Assembly: GCA_900471525.1 (NCBI GenBank)
Contig: UCEZ01000056.1
Coordinates: 1 to 64,000, forward strand
Direction of reading: 5' to 3'
From: Hyphomicrobiales bacterium
GTDB lineage: Bacteria > Pseudomonadota > Alphaproteobacteria > Rhizobiales > Rhizobiaceae
Length of the DNA: 64,000 bases
Both the position numbers and the translations under genes were made by a program. The notes beneath the pieces are model-generated. The model made no database searches. It was not told the DNA's origin and was given only the letters and a program-made list of their open reading frames with translations. Positions 36,350 through 44,597 of the stretch are shown piece by piece; position 1 is the stretch's first letter, and each line of letters starts with the position of its first letter.

Positions 36350-37117
36350 TTATTGCGACAGTGCGGCCAGGCTTTCGCCCAACAGGCCTGTCAGATAATC
36401 GGCCATGACCTTTTGACCGATTTCATCCCGAACGAGATCGTTGCGGATCTCAATCATTACGTTGAGCAGGCCATTCTTCAAGCCATGCTCGATAAGAGTA
36501 TGCGTCACGCCGTCGGCCGGTCCATAGGGCTCGTTCCGCCGCACAACGTAACGTGTCGATTTTTCGGCCGCAGCCAGCATCGCGTTCGCGAGCGCATGGT
36601 CCTCGTCGTGAAGAATGCCGACTTCGACGTCACGCTGCTTGCCGTGATAGACGGGCGTGAATGTGTGCATTGTGACAAGCACCGGAGGACGATCGTTGGC
36701 CTTCCGCGTCGTGATGAAATCCGACAGACCGTCACGAAACGGAATATAGAGGGCCTCCGTCCGGGCCAGACGTTCGGCAGCAGAGATGTTGGCATTGCCG
36801 GGTATTTCGAAGACTTCGCTGACGGGCGGCATGGCCGCTTCCGCTTCGGGCGGGCGATTGCAGTCATAGACAAGGCGAGAAAAGCGCTGGTAAATCAACG
36901 CGGCATCGAGGCTTTTGACCAACAGTTGCGACACGGCGAGCGCACCGGGATCCCATGCGATGTGGCTTTCGAGCGCATCAGCGGAAAGACCAAGCGACCC
37001 CATGTTTTCCGGAAGACGGCGCGACGCGTGTTCGCAAACCAGCAGCACCGGGCTCAACGCCTCGGGATTCTCTACTGCTACGGGCGAACCATCCGCCTCT
37101 GTCAAAAGTCCCGTCAA
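36350..37117 (-). CDS. N-formylglutamate amidohydrolase family protein
   Basis: A 255-residue zinc-amidohydrolase-like protein of the FGase/HutG2 family. LLVCEHASRRLP holds the first metal ligands, IAWDPGA and SRLVYDCNRPP follow, and VTMHTFTPVYHG and GVTHTLIEHG are late motifs. The family removes a group from the alpha- or gamma-modified glutamate. Here, at the head of an operon with a gamma-glutamyl ligase, it is the natural candidate for hydrolysing the gamma-glutamyl product at the end of the route. No other histidine-utilisation genes are adjacent. The start is TTG, supported by AAGGGG seven bases upstream. Confidence 0.78.
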   Translation of the reverse strand: MTGLLTEADGSPVAVENPEALSPVLLVCEHASRRLPENMGSLGLSADALESHIAWDPGALAVSQLLVKSLDAALIYQRFSRLVYDCNRPPEAEAAMPPVSEVFEIPGNANISAAERLARTEALYIPFRDGLSDFITTRKANDRPPVLVTMHTFTPVYHGKQRDVEVGILHDEDHALANAMLAAAEKSTRYVVRRNEPYGPADGVTHTLIEHGLKNGLLNVMIEIRNDLVRDEIGQKVMADYLTGLLGESLAALSQ

Positions 37118-37329
37118 CTCCGGTCCCCTTCCGGTTGCCTGTCTGGCGCCACGTATTGTTTCGAAAAAGGCGAGAAGCCGATGAAATCAACCGTGAAAAT
37201 CAGGTTCGAGCGATCAGTTTATTGCGGCAACGCGAATGTGACCGCTCGATACTGAAAAGAATTCTTCACGTTTTGCCCCATGTCAATCGGAATCTGAAAC
37301 GATCTCTTCAAAAAATCCATTGACTCGAA

Positions 37330-37358
37330 TTATGACAGCGATGTTTACTCTGTCATAA
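37330..37358. promoter_or_regulatory. Candidate RpiR operator in the divergent promoter region
   Basis: TTATGACAG (37330-37338) and CTGTCATAA (37350-37358) are exact inverted repeats with an 11-base spacer, just after a TTGACT that could be a -35 box. The site lies 32 bases before the RpiR-family gene and 213 bases from the start of the divergent operon. It may serve both. Confidence 0.6.
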
Positions 37359-37389
37359 AGCTGGCAGAGACCGGCACAGGGGATCGATT

Positions 37390-38268
37390 TTGACCAACAG
37401 TACAGGCACCATGACGGTGTCGGATGTGATCAATGCCCACTTCACCGTGCTCACCCGTGCGGAGAAGCAGTTGGCAGCGACGCTTCTCGACAACTACCCG
37501 GTTTCCGGACTCGGCAGCATCACCACTGTTGCCGAGAACGCTGGTGTATCGACGCCGACGGTCGCCCGCATGGTGCAGAAGATTGGTTTCCGCGGCTTTC
37601 CCGATTTCCAGCAGCGGCTCCACCAGGAGCTGGAAGCAACGATCTCCAACCCGATCAGCAAGCATGATCGCTGGGCGGCGAACGCTCCGGGCACGCATAT
37701 CCTCAATCGCTTCGCCGATGCGACGATGAACAATATGCGCGCCACGCTGGCGCAGCTGGAAACGGCGGAGTTCGATGGCGCAGCGGCGATGATCGCCGAC
37801 CGCAAGCGCAATATCTATCTTGTTGGCGGGCGCATCACCCGGGCGCTGGCCGACTATTTCTTCACCCATCTCCAGGTCATCCGCTCCGGCGTCACGCAGA
37901 TCGCCTCCAATTCCAGTTCCTGGCCGCATTACGTGCTCGATATGAAGAAGGGCGATGTCCTGATCATGTTCGACATCCGCCGCTACGAGCAGGAGATGGA
38001 GACGCTCGCGAAGATCGCCCGCGAGCGTGGCGTCGAAATCATCCTGTTCACCGACCAGTGGAGTTCGCCCGTCGCCAAGTCCGCGCGGCGAGTCTTCCGC
38101 ATCCAGATCGAGGCACCTTCGGCCTGGGACAGCTCGGTCGTCATTCTGTTTGCCGTCGAAGCGCTGATCGAGGCCGTGCAGAGTTCCATCTGGGACGAGA
38201 CGCACGACCGAATGAAAACGCTCGAAGGACTGTTCGATTCAACAAGGCTTTTTCGAAAGCCGCTTTAG
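37390..38268 (+). CDS. MurR/RpiR-family transcriptional regulator
   Basis: A 292-residue repressor/activator. It has an N-terminal HTH_6 domain (about 10-85, recognition helix near VSTPTVARMVQKIGFRGF) and a C-terminal SIS domain (about 125-265, YLVGGRITRALADYFF and MFDIRRYEQEM). SIS domains usually bind phosphosugars but in many rhizobial members sense other metabolites. The start is TTG at 37390 with AGGGG seven bases upstream; ATG at 37411 is an alternative with a poorer site. It is divergent from the amine operon and upstream of an ABC transporter, so it may control both. A perfect 9-bp inverted repeat precedes it. Confidence 0.85.
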   Translation: MTNSTGTMTVSDVINAHFTVLTRAEKQLAATLLDNYPVSGLGSITTVAENAGVSTPTVARMVQKIGFRGFPDFQQRLHQELEATISNPISKHDRWAANAPGTHILNRFADATMNNMRATLAQLETAEFDGAAAMIADRKRNIYLVGGRITRALADYFFTHLQVIRSGVTQIASNSSSWPHYVLDMKKGDVLIMFDIRRYEQEMETLAKIARERGVEIILFTDQWSSPVAKSARRVFRIQIEAPSAWDSSVVILFAVEALIEAVQSSIWDETHDRMKTLEGLFDSTRLFRKPL

Positions 38269-38282
38269 GAGGAGCAAGAGGC

Positions 38283-38498
38283 ATGGAACGTGGCGCCGGC
38301 ATCGCCCGGCGCAGGGATGTCACGAACCGCAATTCAGGCACTAGACAAGAGATGCCCGCTGCGCAGCGGGATGTTAATTTTGAAAATAAAATGAAGGTGT
38401 TCTGCCTGCGAACCTCTGGTCGCAAAAGGGACATCGGCTGTCACATAAGCTTCATCGGACCCCAGTATCAGCTTCCATCGAAGTTGACTGATATATAA
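38283..38498 (+). other. Possible 71-codon frame between regulator and binding-protein genes
   Basis: This open frame begins 14 bases after the RpiR stop behind AGGAGGAGCAAGAGG. The predicted peptide is Arg/Asn-rich with no hydrophobic or motif structure. The region must also contain the ABC transporter promoter. I see no evidence that it is a real protein; it may be a leader. Confidence 0.15.
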
Positions 38499-38515
38499 CC
38501 ACAAGGAGAAGACCA

Positions 38516-39619
38516 GTGATTTCACATATGCGCCGCCTGCTTTCGCTTTCGACCGCCATGGTCATGGCATCGACTGCAATCGCTGCTGCCGAGCCGAGCG
38601 CCGAATTGATCGCCGCAGCAAAGGCCGAAGGCACGTTGACCACGATCGCCCTGCCCCACGACTGGTGCGGCTACGGCGCGGTTATCGACGGCTTCAAGGC
38701 CAAGTACGGCCTGACGGTCAACGAACTCAACCCGGATGCCGGCTCGGGCGATGAAATCGAAGCCATCAAGGCCAACAAGGACAACAAGGGCGACCAGGCT
38801 CCCGACGTGATCGACGTCGGCCTGTCCTTCGGCCCGTCCGCCAAGGCTGACGGCCTGATCCAGCCCTACAAGGTCTCCACTTGGGATTCGATCCCGGATA
38901 CCGCCAAGGACGCCGATGGCTTCTGGTACGGCGACTATTACGGCGTCATGTCCTTCGAAGTGAACAAGGACCTCGTCAAGGAAAGCCCCAAGGATTGGGC
39001 CGACCTCTTGAAGCCGGAATTCGCCAACATGGTCGCCCTGGCCGGTGACCCGCGCACCGCCAACCAGGCCATCTCCGGCGTCTTCGCTGCCGGTCTTTCC
39101 GGCGCTGCCGGTGACGTTGCCAAGTCCGGCGAAGCTGGCCTCGCCTTCTTCAAGGAACTGAACGCCAAGGGCAACTTCGTACCGGTCATCGGCAAGTCCG
39201 CTCCGCTCGCTCAGGGCACGACCCCGATCATCCTGCGCTGGGACTACAACGCCCTTGCCGACCGTGACACGCTTGCCGGCAACCCGCCGGTCGACGTCAT
39301 CATCCCGGCTTCCGGCGTCGTAGCCGGCGTTTACGTTCAGGCGATCTCGGCCTTCGCTCCGCACCCGAACGCTGCCAAGCTCTGGATGGAATACCTCTAT
39401 TCCGACGAAGGTCAGCTCGGCTGGCTGAAGGGCTATTGCCACCCGATCCGCTTCAACGATCTCGCCAAGAACGGCAAGATCCCGCAGGACCTGCTCGACA
39501 AGCTGCCGCCGGCCGCTGCCTATGAAAAGGCCGTGTTCCCGACGCTCGCCGAACAGGAAGCCTACAAGGAAGTCATCACCAAGGGCTGGGACACCGTCGT
39601 CGGCGCCAACGTTCAGTAA
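38516..39619 (+). CDS. ABC transporter substrate-binding protein (family 1 type)
   Basis: A 367-residue periplasmic binding protein with a Sec signal peptide (about residues 1-25, ending in an Ala-rich stretch). The two-lobe fold is like PotD/FbpA-type proteins: SAELIAAAKAEGTLTTIALP at the start, DVIDVGLSFGPSAKADGLI, then WYGDYYGVMSFEVNKDLV. The ligand is not known. The start is GTG, placed by AAGGAG seven bases upstream. The gene is followed by a UUCG-loop terminator before the permease genes, a common way to make far more binding protein than membrane components. It lies next to the RpiR regulator and may import a compound for the divergent operon. Confidence 0.85.
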   Translation: MISHMRRLLSLSTAMVMASTAIAAAEPSAELIAAAKAEGTLTTIALPHDWCGYGAVIDGFKAKYGLTVNELNPDAGSGDEIEAIKANKDNKGDQAPDVIDVGLSFGPSAKADGLIQPYKVSTWDSIPDTAKDADGFWYGDYYGVMSFEVNKDLVKESPKDWADLLKPEFANMVALAGDPRTANQAISGVFAAGLSGAAGDVAKSGEAGLAFFKELNAKGNFVPVIGKSAPLAQGTTPIILRWDYNALADRDTLAGNPPVDVIIPASGVVAGVYVQAISAFAPHPNAAKLWMEYLYSDEGQLGWLKGYCHPIRFNDLAKNGKIPQDLLDKLPPAAAYEKAVFPTLAEQEAYKEVITKGWDTVVGANVQ

Positions 39620-39634
39620 GACTGCTATTGCGAG

Positions 39635-39668
39635 GCCCTCCCGCGTTCGCGCGGGAGGGCTGTTTTTC
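39635..39668 (+). terminator. Attenuating terminator between binding-protein and permease genes
   Basis: GCCCTCCCGCG-TTCG-CGCGGGAGGGC is an 11-bp perfect stem closed by a TTCG tetraloop, followed by TGTTTTTC. It lies 15 bases past the binding-protein stop and 24 bases before the first permease start, so read-through sets permease levels. Confidence 0.85.
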
Positions 39669-39691
39669 AATTTTCACAAAATGGTTTCCGG

Positions 39692-40564
39692 ATGAGTGCC
39701 AAACAGGCCATTGATTTGAAGAAGACGGCCATCGACTGGCTCGGTATTACACCGTTCCTGCTTTTCGCAGTGATGTTCCTCATCGCCCCGACGCTCTATC
39801 TCGTGACCGGCGCGTTCGTTAATCCGGCTGGCGAGTTCACCTTCGAGAACATTGCCGGTCTTTTCACCGACAAGATCCTCGCGTCCTACTGGATTTCCAT
39901 CAAGGTCAGCCTCGCCTCGTCCATCGGCGGCGCACTGATCGGTTTTGCCCTTGCCTGGGCCGTGGTGCTCGGCGGTTTGCCCTCCTGGATTCGCTCCTCG
40001 CTCCTGACCTTTTCCGGCGTTGCCTCCAATTTCGCCGGCGTGCCGCTGGCCTTCGCCTTTCTTGCCACGCTCGGCCGCACCGGCCTCGTCACGATGATCC
40101 TCAACAACTGGTTCGGTATCAATCTCTACGCAACTGGTTTCAATCTCTTGAGCTTCGTCGGCCTGACGCTGACCTACATGTACTTCCAGATCCCGCTGAT
40201 GGTGCTGATCATCACGCCGGCGCTGGATGGCCTGAAGAAGGAATGGCGCGAAGCTGCTGAAATCCTCGGCGCGACCAACGGCCAGTACTGGACCAAGGTC
40301 GCCCTGCCGATCCTGTTCCCAAGCATCCTCGGCACGACGTTGCTTCTGTTTGCCAACGCCTTCGGTGCAATCGCCACCGCCTATTCGCTGACCGGTTCGA
40401 CCTTCAACATCGTGCCGATCCAGCTTTACGCCCAGATCCGCGGCGACGTTCTGCACAATCCGAACCTCGGCTACGCCCTGGCGCTTGGCATGATCGTTAT
40501 CACCGGTATCTCCAACCTCATCTATATCTGGCTCCGCATGCGCGCCGAACGGTGGCAGAAATGA
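39692..40564 (+). CDS. ABC transporter permease (first subunit)
   Basis: A 290-residue membrane protein with six helices of the BPD_transp_1 (PotB/CysT-like) family. The coupling EAA loop reads EWREAAEILGATNGQYWTKV split around its conserved Gly, facing the ATPase. The N-terminal region has about 15 polar residues before the first helix. The stop overlaps the start of the next permease gene by four bases (ATGA). It works with the binding protein upstream and the ATPase at 41364; the transported compound is unknown. Confidence 0.88.
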   Translation: MSAKQAIDLKKTAIDWLGITPFLLFAVMFLIAPTLYLVTGAFVNPAGEFTFENIAGLFTDKILASYWISIKVSLASSIGGALIGFALAWAVVLGGLPSWIRSSLLTFSGVASNFAGVPLAFAFLATLGRTGLVTMILNNWFGINLYATGFNLLSFVGLTLTYMYFQIPLMVLIITPALDGLKKEWREAAEILGATNGQYWTKVALPILFPSILGTTLLLFANAFGAIATAYSLTGSTFNIVPIQLYAQIRGDVLHNPNLGYALALGMIVITGISNLIYIWLRMRAERWQK

Positions 40565-41349
40565 AGACACAAAAAATCGGTGCCTGGATCGCGGTCCTGT
40601 TCGGTGCCTCCTACTTTATCATTCCGCTGATCGCCACGTTCGAATTCTCGCTGCGCATGCGCCGCGGCGAATATTCCTTCGATGCCTATCGATCAGTCTT
40701 CTCGGACATCCAGTTCCGCGAATCCTTCAGCTATTCGATCGTGATGGCGGTCCTGACCATCATCTTCGGCGTGCTTTTGGTCGTGCCGACGGCCTATTGG
40801 GTCCGCCTGCGCCTGCCGTCGATGCGGCCGGTGGTCGAGTTCATCACGCTGATGCCACTCGTCATCCCGGCCATCGTCATCGTCTTCGGCTATCTCAGGC
40901 TGTACAACTCGTCGTCGTTCATTCCCTTCACGGGCTCAGCGCGCGGCACCGACCTGCTCTTGATGTTCTCGTTCATGACGCTGTCGCTGCCCTATATGTA
41001 TCGTTCGGTGGATACCGCCATGCGCACCATCGACGTCGGCACATTGACGGAAGCAGCTCAAAGTCTCGGCGCCACCTGGCCGACTATCATGTTCAAATGT
41101 ATTTTCCCCAATGTCATGAGCGGCGTTCTGTCCGGCGCCTTCATCACCTTTGCCATCGTCATCGGCGAGTTCACCATGCCGTCGCTGCTCAATCGTCCAG
41201 CCTTCGGCCCGTACCTGCAGCTAATCGGCGCCAACCGCGCCTATGAGCCCCCGGCGCTCGCGATCATCGCGTTTGCCATCACCTGGGGATGCATGGCGCT
41301 TCTGCAACTCGTCTCCCGTTTCAGCAAATCGGCTCCTTCCAAGCCCTGA
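40561..41349 (+). CDS. ABC transporter permease (second subunit)
   Basis: A 262-residue six-helix permease of the PotC-like type. The EAA loop (LTEAAQSLGATWPTIMFKCI region) is conserved. ATG at 40561 overlaps the first permease's stop codon; an earlier GTG at 40552 is less likely. It forms the heterodimeric channel with the first permease. The ATPase gene follows 14 bases downstream. Confidence 0.88.
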   Translation: MKTQKIGAWIAVLFGASYFIIPLIATFEFSLRMRRGEYSFDAYRSVFSDIQFRESFSYSIVMAVLTIIFGVLLVVPTAYWVRLRLPSMRPVVEFITLMPLVIPAIVIVFGYLRLYNSSSFIPFTGSARGTDLLLMFSFMTLSLPYMYRSVDTAMRTIDVGTLTEAAQSLGATWPTIMFKCIFPNVMSGVLSGAFITFAIVIGEFTMPSLLNRPAFGPYLQLIGANRAYEPPALAIIAFAITWGCMALLQLVSRFSKSAPSKP

Positions 41350-41363
41350 GGTATTGATCGTCC

Positions 41364-42425
41364 ATGTCCTTTCTCGAACTCACCGGCATTCAGAAGAGCT
41401 TCGGCCCCGTCCAGGTCGTCAAAGATTTCAACATGGCCATCGAAAAGGGAGAATTCGTCTCCTTTCTCGGGCCATCGGGCTGCGGCAAGACGACGATCCT
41501 GCGCATGGTCGCAGGCTTTGAAACGCCGTCGGCGGGAACGGTGGTCATCAACGGCCGCAACCAGAACGAACTGAAGCCGAACCAGCGCAATATCGGCATG
41601 GTCTTCCAGGCCTATGCTCTGTTCCCGAACATGACGGTGCATGACAACGTCGCCTTCGGCCTGAAAATCGCCGGCATGGAAAAATCGGCGATCGACGCCC
41701 GCGTCAAGGAAATGCTCGGCCTCATCCATCTCGGCCACCTCGCCGACCGCTTCCCTTATCAGATGTCCGGCGGCCAGCAGCAGCGCGTGGCGCTTGCCCG
41801 GGCACTGGCACCGAAGCCGCAGGTGCTCCTGCTCGACGAGCCGCTGTCGGCGCTCGACGCCAAGATCCGGGTGTCTCTGCGCGAAGAAATCCGCATGATT
41901 CAGCAGCAACTCGGCATCACCACCGTCTTCGTCACCCACGACCAGGAAGAGGCCCTGTCGATCTCCGATCGCATCGTCGTCATGAACGCCGGTCGCGCCG
42001 ACCAGATTGGCTCGCCGTTCGATATCTACAACAAGCCGGCAACCCGCTTCGTCGCTTCCTTCGTGGGCACCCTGAACCTGATCGAGGGCACGGTCGTCGA
42101 TCCGGCAGCCAACCGCATCTCGATCGGCGACCAGGGCATCACGCTTCGCGAGCCGCTTGGCTCAGTCAAAGCTGGCGACAAGGTGTCGCTTGCGCTGCGC
42201 CCGGAAGCGGGCTCGATCGCCGAAGGCGCCAAGGGCGATACGGCGCTGACCGGCGAAGTCGTTTCCAGCAACTTCCTTGGCTCCGTCATCCGCACCCGCA
42301 TGAAGGTTGGTACCGCCGTCATCTCCTTCGATATGTTCAACGCGCCGGGCCTTAACCCGCCGGCCGTCGGCGACGTTGCGACATTGCGGTTCACGGCAAG
42401 CGACCTTTTGATCATCCGCGAGTAA
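41364..42425 (+). CDS. ABC transporter ATP-binding protein (PotA-like)
   Basis: A 353-residue ATPase with a full nucleotide-binding domain: Walker A GPSGCGKTT (about 35-43), Q-loop FQAYALFPNM, signature MSGGQQQRVALARAL, Walker B VLLLDEP and the H-loop in VTHDQEEAL. A C-terminal TOBE_2 domain (about 265-350) is typical of polyamine, iron and sugar importers. Its stop TAA shares its last base with the outer end of a mosaic palindromic repeat that begins at 42425. It completes the SBP-permease-permease-ATPase operon. Confidence 0.9.
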   Translation: MSFLELTGIQKSFGPVQVVKDFNMAIEKGEFVSFLGPSGCGKTTILRMVAGFETPSAGTVVINGRNQNELKPNQRNIGMVFQAYALFPNMTVHDNVAFGLKIAGMEKSAIDARVKEMLGLIHLGHLADRFPYQMSGGQQQRVALARALAPKPQVLLLDEPLSALDAKIRVSLREEIRMIQQQLGITTVFVTHDQEEALSISDRIVVMNAGRADQIGSPFDIYNKPATRFVASFVGTLNLIEGTVVDPAANRISIGDQGITLREPLGSVKAGDKVSLALRPEAGSIAEGAKGDTALTGEVVSSNFLGSVIRTRMKVGTAVISFDMFNAPGLNPPAVGDVATLRFTASDLLIIRE

Positions 42426-42690
42426 TACCAAGTCTCGATGATCGGAACCTATAGGACCGGCTCGATCGGGCTTGCTGGCTAGGAGAGGTCCGCGGAGCGA
42501 TGCTTGCGCATCAGTCAAGGACCTCGACGACGCCAGAAAGCCCGAGAAGCCGGCCGAAGGTGTGGCTTATGGCTGGTCTCCGGCGTTGTTGCGGTGCTTG
42601 TCCGATGCACAAGCATCGCCCTGCGCACCGCGCCTAGCCGGAGACCAGCCATAAGCCATCCTATAGGGTCCTATCATCGAGACTTGGTAT
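42425..42690. repeat. Mosaic palindromic element (RIME/MITE-like)
   Basis: A 266-base element with exact 18-bp terminal inverted repeats (ATACCAAGTCTCGATGAT at 42425-42442, its complement at 42673-42690). These extend inward to 30 matches of 32 through CTATAGGA/TCCTATAG. Inside are a GAGGTCC/GGACCTC hairpin (42485-42525) and a 22-bp perfect inverted repeat (42563-42584 with 42637-42658), which itself encloses an 11-bp imperfect stem. It encodes no protein. The architecture resembles Rhizobium-specific intergenic mosaic elements or a non-autonomous transposon remnant. Other copies cannot be seen in this window. Confidence 0.7.
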
Positions 42691-42820
42691 AAGACCGGAT
42701 CAATCGGAACAATATGTTTCAGGCGATGGATTTTGAGAAAAAATCTGTCGCCTTTTTCGTTGTCCGCGTCGCTCCCCGCATTTGACGCCCGTTTGCCAAC
42801 CTTTATAGTCGGCCTTGCAC

Positions 42821-42978
42821 GTTCTCAGGGCGGGGTGAAACTCCCCACCGGCGGTAACGGGAAGCAATTCCCGGAGCCCGCGAGCGCTTCATGCACCCGT
42901 ATGTCCGCATACAGGCATGAAGGTCAGCAGATCCGGTTGAATTCCGGAGCCGACGGTTAAAGTCCGGATGAAAGAGAG
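42821..42978 (+). promoter_or_regulatory. FMN riboswitch (RFN element)
   Basis: The conserved RFN blocks are present in order: GTTCTCAGGGCGGGGTGAAA, CTCCCCACCGGCGGTAA, GAGCCCGCGAGCG, GGTCAGCAGATCCGGTT, TCCGGAGCCGACGGTTA and AGTCCGGATGAAAGAGA. It binds FMN and represses the riboflavin gene downstream (ribH at 43077). The roughly 100 bases between aptamer and start should carry the expression platform; no T-run terminator is obvious, so translational control is more likely. Confidence 0.95.
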
Positions 42979-43046
42979 CAAGCAGATCAGGTGGCACCTT
43001 TTCAAGGGGTCACTGCGCCTGCGTGTTCGCCCAAGGGGATCATTGA

Positions 43047-43550
<504 letters not shown>

Positions 43551-43592
43551 TCGATCAACGGCGCGGTATCTGCGAACGGTGCCGCGCCGCCT

Positions 43593-44396
43593 TTATTGCC
43601 CGAGATTTTTCAAATAAATCGACAGGAGCTGAGTCTGCGAGGAAATTCCGAGCTTGCGGTAGACGTTGCGCCGATGGACCTTCACCGTCCCCGTCGAGAT
43701 GCCGAGCCGCAATCCGATCGATTCCGATGAGTGTCCTTGCAGCACCAGCTCGATGATCGACGCTTCCCGTTCCGTCAGGTTGAGATTGCGCCAGACCCGG
43801 TCCGCCGCCGAATGTGCAGACTTGCGCCCGCCCTTGTCTCTCTTTGCAAGAGCTGCATCGAAACGGCGACCAAGGTCCGGCCATGCGTGACGGACCAGAC
43901 CGGCCACCATGGGTTCAGCCTTTTTGAGCAGCCCGAACTCGGCAACACTGAATGCTCCTGATGTCTCGCGCCGCATCAGCGACAGAACAACGGTAACACC
44001 TTCCCCAAGCGCGACGAAAAATCCGATCTCTTCAGCCAGCCCGGTCTGGGTGTAGTAACTGCGAAAATATTCACTGGAGAAAAAGCGGTCCGGCGCAAGC
44101 TCGCGCATCCGCCAGACACCGGGTTTCGGCTCGCGGGCGGCATGATAAAACGGGTCGAGCAGGAAGGGGCCGGCCTGGTACATGCTGACGAAGATCACAT
44201 GCTCGTCCGGCGTGAAGGTGCTGAAGAGATCGATCGGCCGTTCCTTCTCGCGATAGGCGAAAATGACGGCGTAGTCGAAGCTGACCAGAGCGCGCATCAG
44301 CGAACAGAAGACATTGCCTGCCTCCTCGTCACCTGTAGAGGCTCCGCCGATCATCGGCCCGATCGTTTTGAACAATGCTTCGAGATCAACGCCCAT
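43593..44396 (-). CDS. LuxR-family transcriptional regulator
   Basis: A 267-residue regulator with an N-terminal sensory region of about 195 residues, rich in aromatic residues (GPFLLDPFYHAA, FFSSEYFRSYYTQTG), and a C-terminal LuxR/GerE helix-turn-helix (NLTEREASIIELVLQGHSSE, then GISTGTVKVHRRNVYRKLGI). There is no receiver domain and no clear acyl-homoserine-lactone signature. ATG at 44396 (AGGAAGC upstream) is chosen; the open frame continues upstream only across the divergent ABC gene. It is divergent from a PotABCD-like transporter operon, and two 10-bp palindromes lie in the intergenic region, so it probably controls that operon. Confidence 0.83.
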   Translation of the reverse strand: MGVDLEALFKTIGPMIGGASTGDEEAGNVFCSLMRALVSFDYAVIFAYREKERPIDLFSTFTPDEHVIFVSMYQAGPFLLDPFYHAAREPKPGVWRMRELAPDRFFSSEYFRSYYTQTGLAEEIGFFVALGEGVTVVLSLMRRETSGAFSVAEFGLLKKAEPMVAGLVRHAWPDLGRRFDAALAKRDKGGRKSAHSAADRVWRNLNLTEREASIIELVLQGHSSESIGLRLGISTGTVKVHRRNVYRKLGISSQTQLLSIYLKNLGQ

Positions 44397-44441
44397 GCTT
44401 CCTGTCCAGCCTTTGCAAAAAAGAACGGCAATTGCCTTCAG

Positions 44442-44498
44442 GGTATACACCTTCCACAGCGGCGATCGGCTTGAAATACCTCTCTCGGGGTATATACC
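44442..44498. promoter_or_regulatory. Paired palindromes, candidate LuxR-type operator
   Basis: GGTATATACC (44489-44498) is a perfect palindrome and GGTATACACC (44442-44451) is the same sequence with one change. Their centres are 47 bases apart, within the 201-base gap between the LuxR-type gene and the transporter operon. Confidence 0.5.
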
Positions 44499-44597
44499 GC
44501 CAATGGCGGCTTTGAATAGGCTGCTGGTCAGACGGTGAGAAGCGGGACAGGACAAAACTGTCCGGCATTCTGAAAAACAACCGCGGGGAATTGAGAC

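Noticed and set aside
37330-37358. Pho box reading of the CTGTCAT sequences
   Set aside because: The two copies are inverted with 11-base spacing; a Pho box needs direct repeats with 4-base spacing.
38283-38498. Small protein gene after the RpiR regulator
   Set aside because: Composition is atypical and the space must hold the ABC promoter; listed only as a possible frame.
42472-42692. Short open frames inside the mosaic repeat
   Set aside because: They arise from the palindromic sequence; no ribosome binding site and no coding character.
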